This document shows, piece by piece, positions 52,402 through 60,725 of a DNA stretch of 64,000 nt; the stretch's first letter is position 1; every line of letters starts with the position of its first letter. The position numbers and the translations under genes were made by a program. The notes under the pieces are model-generated. The model had not been told where the DNA came from, made no database searches, and saw only the letters and a program-made list of their open reading frames with translations. Source of the DNA: Streptomyces sp. Mut1 (GTDB lineage Bacteria > Actinomycetota > Actinomycetes > Streptomycetales > Streptomycetaceae); the NCBI RefSeq assembly GCF_030719295.1, contig NZ_CP120997.1, positions 6,768,001 through 6,832,000 on the forward strand, written 5' to 3'.

Positions 52402-54410
52402 GCGGGGACCTCCAGAGGGTCGAGCTTGTTCGCTTTCCGGATCTCGTCGACGATACGGCCGATGATCTCCGTGATACCGAAGTCCTTCGGGGTGAACACG
52501 GCGGCGACACCCGCCCTGATCAGGGCCTCGGCGTCGGCCGGGGGAATGATGCCGCCGGCGATCACCGGGATGTCGCCGGCGCCGGTGCGGCGCAGCCGGG
52601 TCAGCACGTCCGGCACCAGCTCGGCGTGCGAGCCGGACAGGATGGACAGGCCGACGCAGTGCACGTCCTCGGCGACGGCGGCCGAGACGATCTGTTCGGG
52701 CGTGAGGCGGATGCCCTGGTAGACGACCTCGAAGCCGGAGTCACGGGCGCGCACCGCGATCTGCTCCGCGCCGTTGGAGTGCCCGTCCAGGCCGGGCTTG
52801 CCGACCAGCAGGCGCAGCCGGCCCACCCCCAGGTCCGCCGCGGTCCGCGCGGCCTTCTCGCGTACGAGGGCCAGCGGCGAGCCCTCCTCGGCGGTCACCG
52901 CGACCGGTGCGGACGACACCCCGGTCGGCGCCCGGAACTCGCCGAAGACGTCCCGCAGCGCCCAGGACCACTCGCCGGTGGTGACCCCGGCGCGGGCGCA
53001 CTCGACGGTCGCCTCCATCAGGTTCTCGGTGCCCGCCGCGGCCTTCTTCAGCGCGGCCAGCGCCTCGGTGGCGCGGGGCTCGTCGCGGTTGTCGCGCCAG
53101 GCGTGCAGCGCGGCGACGACCCTGGCCTCGTTCGCCGGGTCGACCGTCATGATCGCCCCGTCGAGGTCGGCGGTGAGCGGGTTGGGCTCGGTCGTCTCGT
53201 AGACGTTGACGCCGACGATCTTCTCGTCGCCGCCCTCGATCCGGGCCCGCCGCTCGGCGTGCGAGGAGACCAGCTCCGACTTGAGGTAGCCGGACTCGAC
53301 GGCCGCCATGGCGCCGCCCATCCGCTCGATCCGGTCCATCTCGGCGAGCGAGTCGGTGACCAGCTCGTCGACCTTGGCCTCGATGACGTGCGAGCCCGCG
53401 AAGATGTCCTCGTACTCCAGCAGGTCGCTCTCATGGGCGAGGACCTGCTGGATGCGCAGCGACCACTGCTGGTCCCAGGGCCGGGGGAGCCCCAGCGCCT
53501 CGTTCCAGGCGGGCAGCTGCACGGCGCGGGCGCGGGCGTCCTTGGAGAGGGTCACGGCCAGCATCTCCAGCACGATGCGCTGGACGTTGTTCTCCGGCTG
53601 CGCCTCGGTCAGGCCGAGCGAGTTGACCTGGACGCCGTAGCGGAACCGGCGCTGCTTGGCCTCCGTGATGCCGTAGCGCTCCCGGGTGACGCGGTCCCAG
53701 ATGCGGCCGAAGGCGCGCATCTTGCACATCTCCTCGATGAAGCGGACGCCCGCGTTCACGAAGAACGAGATCCGCGCGACCACGGCCCCGAACTTCTCCT
53801 CGGGCACCTGCCCGGACGCGCGCACCGCGTCGAGGACCGCGATGGCCGTCGACATCGCGTACGCGATCTCCTGGACCGGGGTGGCCCCCGCCTCCTGGAG
53901 GTGGTAGCTGCAGATGTTGATCGGGTTCCACTTGGGGATGCGGTTGACCGTGTACGTGATCATGTCGGTGGTCAGCCGCAGCGAGGGCCCCGGCGGGAAG
54001 ACGTGCGTCCCGCGCGAGAGGTACTCCTTGACGATGTCGTTCTGCGTGGTGCCCTGGAGCCTGCCCGGGTCGGCGCCCTGCTCCTCGGCGACGACCTGGT
54101 AGAGCGCCAGCAGCCACATCGCGGTGGCGTTGATCGTCATCGAGGTGTTCATCTGATCCAGGGGGATGTCCTGGAAGAGCCGGCGCATGTCGCCGAGGTG
54201 GGAGACGGGCACCCCGACCCGGCCGACCTCGCCGCGGGCCAGGATGTGGTCGGGGTCGTACCCGGTCTGGGTCGGCAGGTCGAAGGCGACCGACAGACCC
54301 GTCTGGCCCTTGGCGAGGTTGCGCCGGTAGAGCTCGTTGGACGCCTCGGCCGTGGAGTGGCCGGCGTACGTCCGCATGAGCCACGGGCGGTCCTTCTGAC
54401 GTTCGGTCAT
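52398..54410 (-). CDS. ecm: B12-dependent ethylmalonyl-CoA mutase (MeaA)
   Basis: The 670-aa single-chain mutase has a catalytic TIM barrel (about 1-510; RPWLMRTYAGHSTAEASNELYRRN, SVAFDLPTQTGYDPDH) and a C-terminal cobalamin domain whose base-off motif is GLDGHSNGAEQ (D-x-H-x2-G). It rearranges (2R)-ethylmalonyl-CoA to (2S)-methylsuccinyl-CoA using adenosylcobalamin. I separate it from methylmalonyl-CoA mutase because the operon begins with ccr and this subunit lacks a partner chain. It starts 9 bp after the ccr stop. No cobalamin riboswitch is seen upstream. Confidence 0.92.
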   Translation of the reverse strand: MTERQKDRPWLMRTYAGHSTAEASNELYRRNLAKGQTGLSVAFDLPTQTGYDPDHILARGEVGRVGVPVSHLGDMRRLFQDIPLDQMNTSMTINATAMWLLALYQVVAEEQGADPGRLQGTTQNDIVKEYLSRGTHVFPPGPSLRLTTDMITYTVNRIPKWNPINICSYHLQEAGATPVQEIAYAMSTAIAVLDAVRASGQVPEEKFGAVVARISFFVNAGVRFIEEMCKMRAFGRIWDRVTRERYGITEAKQRRFRYGVQVNSLGLTEAQPENNVQRIVLEMLAVTLSKDARARAVQLPAWNEALGLPRPWDQQWSLRIQQVLAHESDLLEYEDIFAGSHVIEAKVDELVTDSLAEMDRIERMGGAMAAVESGYLKSELVSSHAERRARIEGGDEKIVGVNVYETTEPNPLTADLDGAIMTVDPANEARVVAALHAWRDNRDEPRATEALAALKKAAAGTENLMEATVECARAGVTTGEWSWALRDVFGEFRAPTGVSSAPVAVTAEEGSPLALVREKAARTAADLGVGRLRLLVGKPGLDGHSNGAEQIAVRARDSGFEVVYQGIRLTPEQIVSAAVAEDVHCVGLSILSGSHAELVPDVLTRLRRTGAGDIPVIAGGIIPPADAEALIRAGVAAVFTPKDFGITEIIGRIVDEIRKANKLDPLEVPA

Positions 54411-54419
54411 CTCTGAACC

Positions 54420-55781
54420 TCAGACGTTCCGGAAGCGGTTGATGGCGTCCAGGTGGTTCTCGCGCATCTCGTGGTCGCGCACGCCCATGCCCTCGCGCGG
54501 CGCCAGTGCCAGGACGCCGACCTTGCCCTGGTGGAGGTTGCGGTGCACGTCGTACGCGGCCTGGCCGGTGTCGTCCAGGGAGTAGACCTTGGAGAGCGTC
54601 GGGTGGATCTTCCCCTTGGCGACCAGGCGGTTGGCCTCCCACGCCTCGCGGTAGTTGGCGAAGTGCGAGCCGATGATGCGCTTGAGCGACATCCACAGGT
54701 AGCGGTTGTCGTACTCGTGGGTGTAGCCCGAGGTGGAGGCGCAGGTGACGATCGTGCCGCCCTTGCGGGTGACGTAGACGCTCGCGCCGAACGTCTCGCG
54801 GCCCGGGTGCTCGAAGACGATGTCCACGTCCTCGCCGCCGGTCAGCTCGCGGATGCGCTTGCCGAACCGCTTCCACTCGCGCGGGTCCTGGTTCTGCTCG
54901 TCCTTCCAGAACCTGTAGCCCTCGGCGTTGCGGTCGATGATCGCCTCGGCGCCCATCTTCCGGCAGATCTCCGCCTTCTGGTCGCTGGAGACGACACAGA
55001 TCGGGTTGGCGCCGCCGGCCAGCGCGAACTGCGTGGCGTAGGAGCCGAGGCCGCCGCTGGCGCCCCAGATCAGCACGTTGTCGCCCTGCTTCATGCCGGC
55101 GCCGTTGCGCGAGACCAGCTGGCGGTACGCGGTGGAGTTGACGAGCCCGGGAGCCGCCGCCTCCTCCCAGCTGAGGTGGTCCGGCTTCGGCATCAGCTGG
55201 TTGGACTTGACGAGTGCGAGCTCCGCCAGGCCGCCGAAGTTGGTCTCGAAGCCCCAGATGCGCTGTTCCGGGTCGAGCATCGTGTCGTTGTGGCCGTCCG
55301 AGGACTCCAGCTCGACCGAGAGGCAGTGCGCGACGACCTCGTCACCGGGCTTCCAGGCGTTGACGCCGGGGCCGGTGCGCAGGACGACGCCCGCCAGGTC
55401 GGAGCCGATGACGTGGTACGGCAGGTCGTGGCGCCTGGTCAGCTCGCTGACCCGGCCGTAGCGCTCCAGGAAGCCGAACGTCGAGACCGGCTCGAAGATC
55501 GAGGTCCAGACGGAGTTGTAGTTCACCGAGCTGGCCATGACCGCGACCAGGGCCTCGCCCGGACCGAGCTCGGGCACCGGCACGTCCTCCACGTGGAGGG
55601 ACTTGCGCGGGTCCTTCTCGCGGCTGTCGACCCCGGCGAACATCTCCGCCTCGTCCTTGTGCACGGTGACCGCGCGGTACGACTCGGGGACGGGCAGCGC
55701 CGCGAAGTCCGCGGCGGTGACAGCGGCGGAGCCGCTCTTCGCTTCGGACTGCGACTGGATCGCGTCCAGGATTTCCTTCAC
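54420..55781 (-). CDS. ccr: Crotonyl-CoA carboxylase/reductase
   Basis: The 453-aa MDR-superfamily enzyme reductively carboxylates crotonyl-CoA to (2S)-ethylmalonyl-CoA with NADPH. The nucleotide site is LIWGASGGLGSYAT (about 237-250). The four residues known to form the CO2 pocket in the Kitasatospora setae enzyme are conserved at a constant +8 offset: Asn89, Phe178, Glu179 and His373. Real carboxylase activity is therefore expected, not simple enoyl reduction. GTG 55781 has GGAGG 5 nt upstream; a longer upstream frame is non-coding leader. It heads the five-gene ethylmalonyl-CoA operon and also supplies the polyketide extender ethylmalonyl-CoA. Confidence 0.96.
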   Translation of the reverse strand: MKEILDAIQSQSEAKSGSAAVTAADFAALPVPESYRAVTVHKDEAEMFAGVDSREKDPRKSLHVEDVPVPELGPGEALVAVMASSVNYNSVWTSIFEPVSTFGFLERYGRVSELTRRHDLPYHVIGSDLAGVVLRTGPGVNAWKPGDEVVAHCLSVELESSDGHNDTMLDPEQRIWGFETNFGGLAELALVKSNQLMPKPDHLSWEEAAAPGLVNSTAYRQLVSRNGAGMKQGDNVLIWGASGGLGSYATQFALAGGANPICVVSSDQKAEICRKMGAEAIIDRNAEGYRFWKDEQNQDPREWKRFGKRIRELTGGEDVDIVFEHPGRETFGASVYVTRKGGTIVTCASTSGYTHEYDNRYLWMSLKRIIGSHFANYREAWEANRLVAKGKIHPTLSKVYSLDDTGQAAYDVHRNLHQGKVGVLALAPREGMGVRDHEMRENHLDAINRFRNV

Positions 55782-55963
55782 GGGTGCCTCCGGCGGATGG
55801 GGTCTCCCCTGCTCGACGAAGCCGAGAGCTCGGGGAAGCGTTGAGGGAACGCTGAGGGGTCCCTGAGAACAGGGGGGACGGGTCTGGAGGTGTGCCGTCG
55901 GTTCGGCGGGTGAAGCTCGGCTGCTTGCTCTGTGGAGCAGAAGGGGTGCCTGGTGACGCAGGC

Positions 55964-56037
55964 GTCCGGGCGCGCAGGCACGTGGCTTGCGGGGACAGCC
56001 GGCGTACGTGAGATCCCAGCACGCCGGCCGCCCGGAC
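55964..56037 (-). promoter_or_regulatory. Structured 5' end of the ccr transcript
   Basis: The predicted RNA begins with GTCCGGGCG (complement 56029-56037), which pairs perfectly with CGCCCGGAC (complement 55964-55972). Inside, GCCGGCGT and ACGCCGGC (56021-56028 with 55998-56005) form an adjoining 8-bp hairpin stacked on it. The element lies about 180 nt before the ccr start codon within a leader of about 255 nt. No known riboswitch class matches; a regulatory role is inference. Confidence 0.45.
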
Positions 56038-56043
56038 ACCTTC

Positions 56044-56072
56044 AAGGTATGGCACTGCGTGACAGCTGACAA
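56044..56072 (-). promoter_or_regulatory. Promoter of the ccr operon
   Basis: On the minus strand TTGTCA (56072-56067) and TACCTT (56049-56044) are exactly 17 bp apart, matching TTGNNN and TANNNT. The start site should be near 56037. The 387-bp gap between ccr and the GNAT gene holds this promoter and the long leader; nothing else is recognisable. Confidence 0.6.
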
Positions 56073-56168
56073 GGCACTCGGTGCCAGTAATTTCCCTCAA
56101 TTGTCAGCCGGGTGCCACGCATGAGCAACACGGGAGGTTGTATAGGCGGTATGCACCCGTCTGTACGG

Positions 56169-56984
56169 TCAGGGGCGCGCCGGGCGGTACACGTACGGGG
56201 TCGTCGTGGTCAGCGCCGTGAAACCGAGCCGCTGGAGGATCGGCCGGCTGTCCTCGGTCGCGTCGACCTGGAGATACCGGTAGCCGCGCTCCGCCGCCAC
56301 ACCCGCCCGGAAGGCCACCAGTGCCCGGTAGACGCCCCGCCCGCGCCACGCCGCCACCGTGCCGCCGCCCCACAGCCCCGCGAAGCCCGTGCCCGGGTAC
56401 AGCTCCATGCGGGCCGAGCTCACCGGCTCGTCGCCCGCCAGGGCCAGCACCCCCACGAAATGCTCCGGGTCCTCCCGCAGCCGGGCCAGCACCTGGTGGC
56501 GCAGCCGCGACCCGTCGGAGCCGAACGCCTGCTCATGGGCGCGCGCCATCAGCTCCACATCGGCCTCGTCGCGCACCGTCCGCAGCCGGATGCCCTCCGG
56601 GAGCCGTACGTCCGTGGCCAGGTCCGCGACCGGCGCCACGAGCAGGGTCTCCGGCTCCTCGGCCTCGAAGCCGGCCGCCGACAGCCGCGCCCCGAGGTCC
56701 GCGGGCCGGTCGTGCCCGTACAGCTTCCACTCGAACTCCTCGCAGCCCAGCCGCTCGCAGTGCGCCACCTGGGCGGCGACCGCCGCGTCCGCCCGGGAGG
56801 CGTCCAGGTCCGGCGACGACCAGACCACCCCGTTCCAGTCGTGGACGGTGGCGCCCACCTGCCGTACGACGTCACCGACGCGTTCGACGCGGGCGCCCGG
56901 TCCATCGGGGCGGGCACGCTCGCGCATCTCCCGGTCGAAGACGGTGAGGAGCCGGGCGGGATCGGATGTCACATGATCGTTCAT
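56169..56984 (-). CDS. GNAT-family N-acetyltransferase
   Basis: The 271-aa protein has an N-terminal helical region of unclear role and a GNAT fold at about 130-271. The acetyl-CoA loop is WGGGTVAAWRGRGVYRALVAF (Arg-x-x-Gly-x-Gly/Ala pattern), followed by GYRYLQVDATEDSRPILQRLGF. The substrate is unknown. ATG 56984 has GAGG 7 nt upstream; GTG 56990 is an in-frame alternative. It lies between the TetR gene and ccr on the same strand, but the ccr operon has its own promoter. Confidence 0.85.
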   Translation of the reverse strand: MNDHVTSDPARLLTVFDREMRERARPDGPGARVERVGDVVRQVGATVHDWNGVVWSSPDLDASRADAAVAAQVAHCERLGCEEFEWKLYGHDRPADLGARLSAAGFEAEEPETLLVAPVADLATDVRLPEGIRLRTVRDEADVELMARAHEQAFGSDGSRLRHQVLARLREDPEHFVGVLALAGDEPVSSARMELYPGTGFAGLWGGGTVAAWRGRGVYRALVAFRAGVAAERGYRYLQVDATEDSRPILQRLGFTALTTTTPYVYRPARP

Positions 56985-57039
56985 CCGCACACCTCAACAC
57001 CGGGGCCCCGCCCCGGCAACCGGGTTTCCCCGGCCCGGC

Positions 57040-57855
57040 TCAGCGCTCCTTGAGGGCCTGCTGGATCGTACGCATCACTTCGTCCAGGGGCGCGTCCGTC
57101 CGGGCCACCGCGACCAGCACCTCGCCCTGGGCCTGCACCGAGGCGGCCGGCGGCTTCGCGGGCTCGGCCCCGGCGGTGCGGCCGGCACCGATCCCCGTCC
57201 CGAACGTGTCCCGGACGATGGCGAAGGCCTGGTCGAGCTGCGCCTCCACATCGCCCTGCCCGTCCGCCCGCAGCCAACGGCGCAGCACATGGTTGTGCGC
57301 GGTGACGACGGCGGACGCGGCGACCTCCGCCAGCAACGGGTCGTCGTTGCCCGGATGGTGGTCGCGCTCGTCGAAGTGGCCCAGCAGATAGCGTGTGAAC
57401 AGCCGCTCGTAGCGGGCCACCGAGGCGATCTCCGCCTGCCGCAGGGTCGGCACCTCGCGGGTCAGCTTGTAACGGGCCACGGAGACCGCGGGCTTGGCCG
57501 CGTACATCCGCATGACTTCCTTGATGCCCCGGCACACCGTGTCGAGCGGATGCTCGTGCGCGGGGGCGGCGTTGAGGACGGCCTCGGCCCGCACGAGGGT
57601 GTCGTCGTGGTCCGGGAAGATCGCCTCTTCCTTCGAGCGGAAGTGCCGGAAGAAGGTCCGCCGGGCCACACCCGCCGCGCCCGCGATCTCGTCGACCGTG
57701 GTGGCTTCGTACCCCTTCGTGGCGAAGAGTTCCATCGCCGCGGCGGCCAGCTCACGGCGCATTCTGAGCCGCTGGGCAGCGGCTCGGGTGCTTGCGGCGC
57801 TTTCCGGGACGTCGGGCGCGGCGGACACACGGGAGGACCTGGCGGGCTGGGACAT
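57040..57855 (-). CDS. TetR-family regulator next to the acyl-CoA genes
   Basis: The 271-aa regulator has a basic N-terminal tail, a TetR HTH domain (about 30-80, ending GVARRTFFRHFRSKEEAIFPDHDD) and a large helical effector domain that includes a long Ala/Pro-rich C-terminus. It is encoded between the hydroxyacyl-CoA dehydrogenase and the ccr operon, so control of C4-CoA metabolism is likely, though the operator is not identified. ATG 57855 and ATG 57873 are both in frame and neither has a ribosome-binding site. Confidence 0.85.
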   Translation of the reverse strand: MSQPARSSRVSAAPDVPESAASTRAAAQRLRMRRELAAAAMELFATKGYEATTVDEIAGAAGVARRTFFRHFRSKEEAIFPDHDDTLVRAEAVLNAAPAHEHPLDTVCRGIKEVMRMYAAKPAVSVARYKLTREVPTLRQAEIASVARYERLFTRYLLGHFDERDHHPGNDDPLLAEVAASAVVTAHNHVLRRWLRADGQGDVEAQLDQAFAIVRDTFGTGIGAGRTAGAEPAKPPAASVQAQGEVLVAVARTDAPLDEVMRTIQQALKER

Positions 57856-57946
57856 GCTGTGAACGTACTGCATCGGTGCGGGAGAGCGCGCCTGCGGGGG
57901 CGGGCCGCCCGGAGGGCCGAGCAACCCGCCCCAGCCGGCCCCCCGG

Positions 57947-59728
57947 TCAGCGCCGGGCATATTCGCGGAAGCCGCGCCCCGTCTTGCGGCCGAGGCAGCC
58001 CGCGGCCACCAGATGCTCCAGGAGCGGGGCGGGCGCCAGGCCCGGATCGCGGAACTCGCCGTGCAGCACCTTCTCGATCGCCAGCGAGACATCGAGCCCC
58101 ACCACGTCCAGCAGCTCGAACGGGCCCATCGGGTAGCCGCCGCCCAGCTTCATCGCGGCGTCGATGTCGTCGAGGGACGCGTAGTGCTCCTCGACCATCT
58201 TGATCGCGTTGTTGAGGTACGGGAACAGCAGCGCGTTCACGATGAAACCGGCCCGGTCCCCGCAGTCCACCGGGTGCTTGCGCACCTTCAGGCACACCTC
58301 GTGGACCGTCGCGTGCACGTCGTCGGCGGTGAGCACCGTACGCACGACCTCGACCAGCTTCATCGCGGGCGCCGGGTTGAAGAAGTGCATCCCGATGACG
58401 TCCTCGGGCCGCCCGGTGGCCCTGGCGACCGCCACGACCGGCAGCGAGGAGGTGGTGGTGGCGAGCACGGCGCCGGGCCTGCACACCTTGTCGAGTGTGG
58501 CGAACAACTGCTGCTTGACCGCCAGGTCCTCGGCGACCGCCTCCACGGCGAGGTCCACTTCGGCGAACGCGTCCAGCGAGCCCGCGGCCGAGATCCTGGC
58601 CAGCGTCTCGTCCCGCGCCTCCGGGGTCAGCCGCCCCTTGGCGACCGACCGGTCCAGCGACTTGGCGACGCGGCCCTTGGCGAGGTCCGCCTTCTCCTGG
58701 CCGCGGGCGGCGAGCACCACGTCGTAACCGGCCTTCGCGAAGACCTCCGCGATGCCCGACGCCATCGTCCCGGAGCCCGCGACACCCACCGACCGCACGG
58801 TGCGCCCGGCGGACTCCCCGCCGCGCGGGGCGGGCGTCAGCGCGTCCGGCACCACGCTCTGGCTGCCCGGCCCGGCGTACGTGTAGAAGCCGCGCCCCGC
58901 CTTGCGGCCGGTCAGCCCGGCCGCGCCGAGCTGGCCGAGGATCGGCGCCGGGGCGTGCAGCCGGTCGTGCGAGGCGGAGTACATCGCCTCCAGGACCGTA
59001 CGGGCCGTGTCGATGCCGATCAGGTCCAGCAGGGCCAGCGGGCCCATCGGCAGACCGCAGCCCAGCTTCATCGCCGCGTCGATGTCCTCGCGCGAGGCGT
59101 AGTTCGCCTCGTACATCGCGGCGGCCTGGTTGAGATAGCCGAAGAGCAGGCCGTCGGCGACGAACCCGGGGCGGTCGCCGACGGAGACCGGCTCCTTGCC
59201 CAGCAGACGGGCCAGCTCCGTGACGGCCGCGACGGCCGGCGGGGCGGTCAGCACCGAGGAGACCACCTCGACCAGCTTCATCGCGGGCGCCGGATTGAAG
59301 AAGTGCAGGCCGAGCACCCGCTCGGGGTGCTGCGACTCGGCCGCCAGCCGGGTCACCGACAGGGCGTTGGTGCCGGTCGCGAGGATGGCGGTGGGGGAGA
59401 CGACCGCGTCGAGCTCCCGGAAGACCTGCTGCTTGATCTCGTACGACTCCGGCACGACCTCGATGACCAGCTCCGCGTCGGCGGCGGCCTGGAGGTCGGA
59501 GAAGGTACGGAAGCGGGCGAGCGCGTCGCGCCGCTCCTCCTCGGTGATCCGCCCGCGCTCCACGGCGCGGGCGGTGGACGCCTCCAGGGAGGCGACGGCC
59601 TGGCCGGCGGCCGCGTCATCGACGTCGATGCCAATGACCTCGCGGCCGGACCGGGTCAGGACCTCGGCGATGCCGGTGCCCATCGTGCCGAGGCCGACGA
59701 CGGCAATGGTGGAGAGAGGGATGTCCAT
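57947..59728 (-). CDS. Tandem-duplicated 3-hydroxyacyl-CoA (3-hydroxybutyryl-CoA) dehydrogenase
   Basis: The 593-aa protein consists of two full-length HBD units. Unit 1 (about 1-290) has the NAD motif VVGLGTMGTGIAEVL and unit 2 (about 310-593) has VAGSGTMASGIAEVF. Both keep the catalytic His in HFFNPAPAMKLVEVV and the C-terminal helical motifs GRKAGRGFYTYA and GRKTGRGFREYA. Each therefore looks active. The reaction is reduction of acetoacetyl-CoA to 3-hydroxybutyryl-CoA, feeding crotonyl-CoA to ccr. ATG 59728 has GGAG about 7 nt upstream. The gene is separated from the TetR gene by 91 bp. Confidence 0.93.
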   Translation of the reverse strand: MDIPLSTIAVVGLGTMGTGIAEVLTRSGREVIGIDVDDAAAGQAVASLEASTARAVERGRITEEERRDALARFRTFSDLQAAADAELVIEVVPESYEIKQQVFRELDAVVSPTAILATGTNALSVTRLAAESQHPERVLGLHFFNPAPAMKLVEVVSSVLTAPPAVAAVTELARLLGKEPVSVGDRPGFVADGLLFGYLNQAAAMYEANYASREDIDAAMKLGCGLPMGPLALLDLIGIDTARTVLEAMYSASHDRLHAPAPILGQLGAAGLTGRKAGRGFYTYAGPGSQSVVPDALTPAPRGGESAGRTVRSVGVAGSGTMASGIAEVFAKAGYDVVLAARGQEKADLAKGRVAKSLDRSVAKGRLTPEARDETLARISAAGSLDAFAEVDLAVEAVAEDLAVKQQLFATLDKVCRPGAVLATTTSSLPVVAVARATGRPEDVIGMHFFNPAPAMKLVEVVRTVLTADDVHATVHEVCLKVRKHPVDCGDRAGFIVNALLFPYLNNAIKMVEEHYASLDDIDAAMKLGGGYPMGPFELLDVVGLDVSLAIEKVLHGEFRDPGLAPAPLLEHLVAAGCLGRKTGRGFREYARR

Positions 59729-60097
59729 CAGGGGACTCCAGGGATGAGTGACGACTGAGGGAACGCACGGCGCGCGGCCGATGAGAGGGGCGGATGGGCC
59801 CGGCCGGCGCATGGTGCGCGGGAGTTGCCTGTCGTGGTGCTCGGCCGCCGGGCGTGAGGCACGCCGGGACCGTGAAAGGGGCGACGGACTCTGTCCCGGA
59901 GTCACGTCTCGTGGAACTGCCGAACCGACAGCACTCCGGGTGGCTGCGTCACCAGGCCACCGGAGCCGGCGGGGTTCAACCCGCTCACCTGAGCTTAACC
60001 GGCGGGTAACGAGCGCGCCAGCCCTGCCCAGTTGTGGCCCCTGCCACATTCCCCGGCCCCATCGGTACGCTGCGTGTCCGCCGGTACGCTGACAGTC
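59729..60097. other. Divergent intergenic region, hydroxyacyl-CoA dehydrogenase / HEAT-repeat gene
   Basis: The 369-bp gap contains start regions for both flanking genes. Apart from the direct repeats next to the HEAT gene I see several short inverted repeats, but no RNA gene, terminator or convincing promoter for the dehydrogenase. Confidence 0.4.
60063..60091 (+). repeat. Direct repeat CGGTACGCTG with 19-bp period in the HEAT-gene promoter
   Basis: CGGTACGCTG occurs at 60063-60072 and 60082-60091. The second copy contains TACGCT (60085-60090), which stands 7 nt before ATG 60098 and can act as a leaderless -10. The first copy falls near the -35 position, so the repeat could be a regulator site or a duplicated promoter. 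Confidence 0.5.
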
Positions 60098-60670
60098 ATG
60101 GATGAGGAGTTACGGTCCCTGACACACCGGCTGGCCGAAGAGGCGGCGGACTCGGCGGCCTACCGCCGGCTGCTCGCCACCGAGGACGACGAGGAACTCG
60201 CCCGGGTGCTCGTCGAGCACGAACGCCCCCTGTGGGCACGCGAGATCGCCGCGTTCCGGCTGGGCTGCGGCGGCGACCCCCGCGCCTTCGAAACCCTCGT
60301 GCTCCTGCTCAACCACCGCGACCCCGAGCGCTGCGTGAGCGCCGCCCACGCCCTGGCCCGCCTCGGCGACCCCCGCACCCCACGCGCCGCCGCCGCGCTC
60401 GCCACCAACTCCCTGCGCACCGCCTACGCCCTGCACCCGGTCCGCCTGCTCACCACCCTGCGCGCCCCCGAGTCCGTACCCGCCCTGATCACCACCCTGT
60501 CCCGGCTCCTGAACCCGGACGAACCCCACTGGCGGGTCGCCCTGGCCTGCGTCGAGGGCCTGGGATCCCTGGGCGACGCCGCCGCCCGCCCGGTCCTGGA
60601 GGCCGCACTGCCCCGGCCCCGACTGACGGGTGCGGCCCGGGAGGCGCTCGGGCGGCTGGGGGAGGAATGA
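60098..60670 (+). CDS. HEAT-repeat protein
   Basis: The 190-aa soluble protein is made of helical pairs typical of HEAT/PBS-lyase repeats, for example PRAFETLVLLLNHRDPERCVSAAHALARLGDPRTPRAAAAL and RVALACVEGLGSLGDAAARPVLEAAL. Such proteins are protein-protein adaptors; related Streptomyces proteins are sometimes mislabelled adenylosuccinate lyase. The ATG is directly behind a TACGCT -10 box, so it is probably leaderless. Convergent with the secreted peptidase gene. Confidence 0.8.
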   Translation: MDEELRSLTHRLAEEAADSAAYRRLLATEDDEELARVLVEHERPLWAREIAAFRLGCGGDPRAFETLVLLLNHRDPERCVSAAHALARLGDPRTPRAAAALATNSLRTAYALHPVRLLTTLRAPESVPALITTLSRLLNPDEPHWRVALACVEGLGSLGDAAARPVLEAALPRPRLTGAAREALGRLGEE

Positions 60671-60674
60671 GCCA

Positions 60675-60706
60675 GGGGCGTGCGCGGACGGATCCGCGCA
60701 CGCCCC
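60675..60706. terminator. Bidirectional terminator between HEAT and peptidase genes
   Basis: GGGGCGTGCGCGGA pairs perfectly with TCCGCGCACGCCCC (14 bp) around a 4-nt loop, between two convergent genes. Confidence 0.85.
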
Positions 60707-60725
60707 TCGGGAAGGATCCGGCGGC

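Noticed and set aside
52626..54416. 596-codon plus-strand open frame
   Set aside because: Antisense shadow of ecm; composition is Val/Asp/Gly/His repeats without motifs.
55782..56100. Upstream extension of ccr, or a cobalamin riboswitch in its leader
   Set aside because: The upstream frame has no conserved content, and GTG 55781 gives the normal family length. No B12-box-like sequence is visible in the leader.
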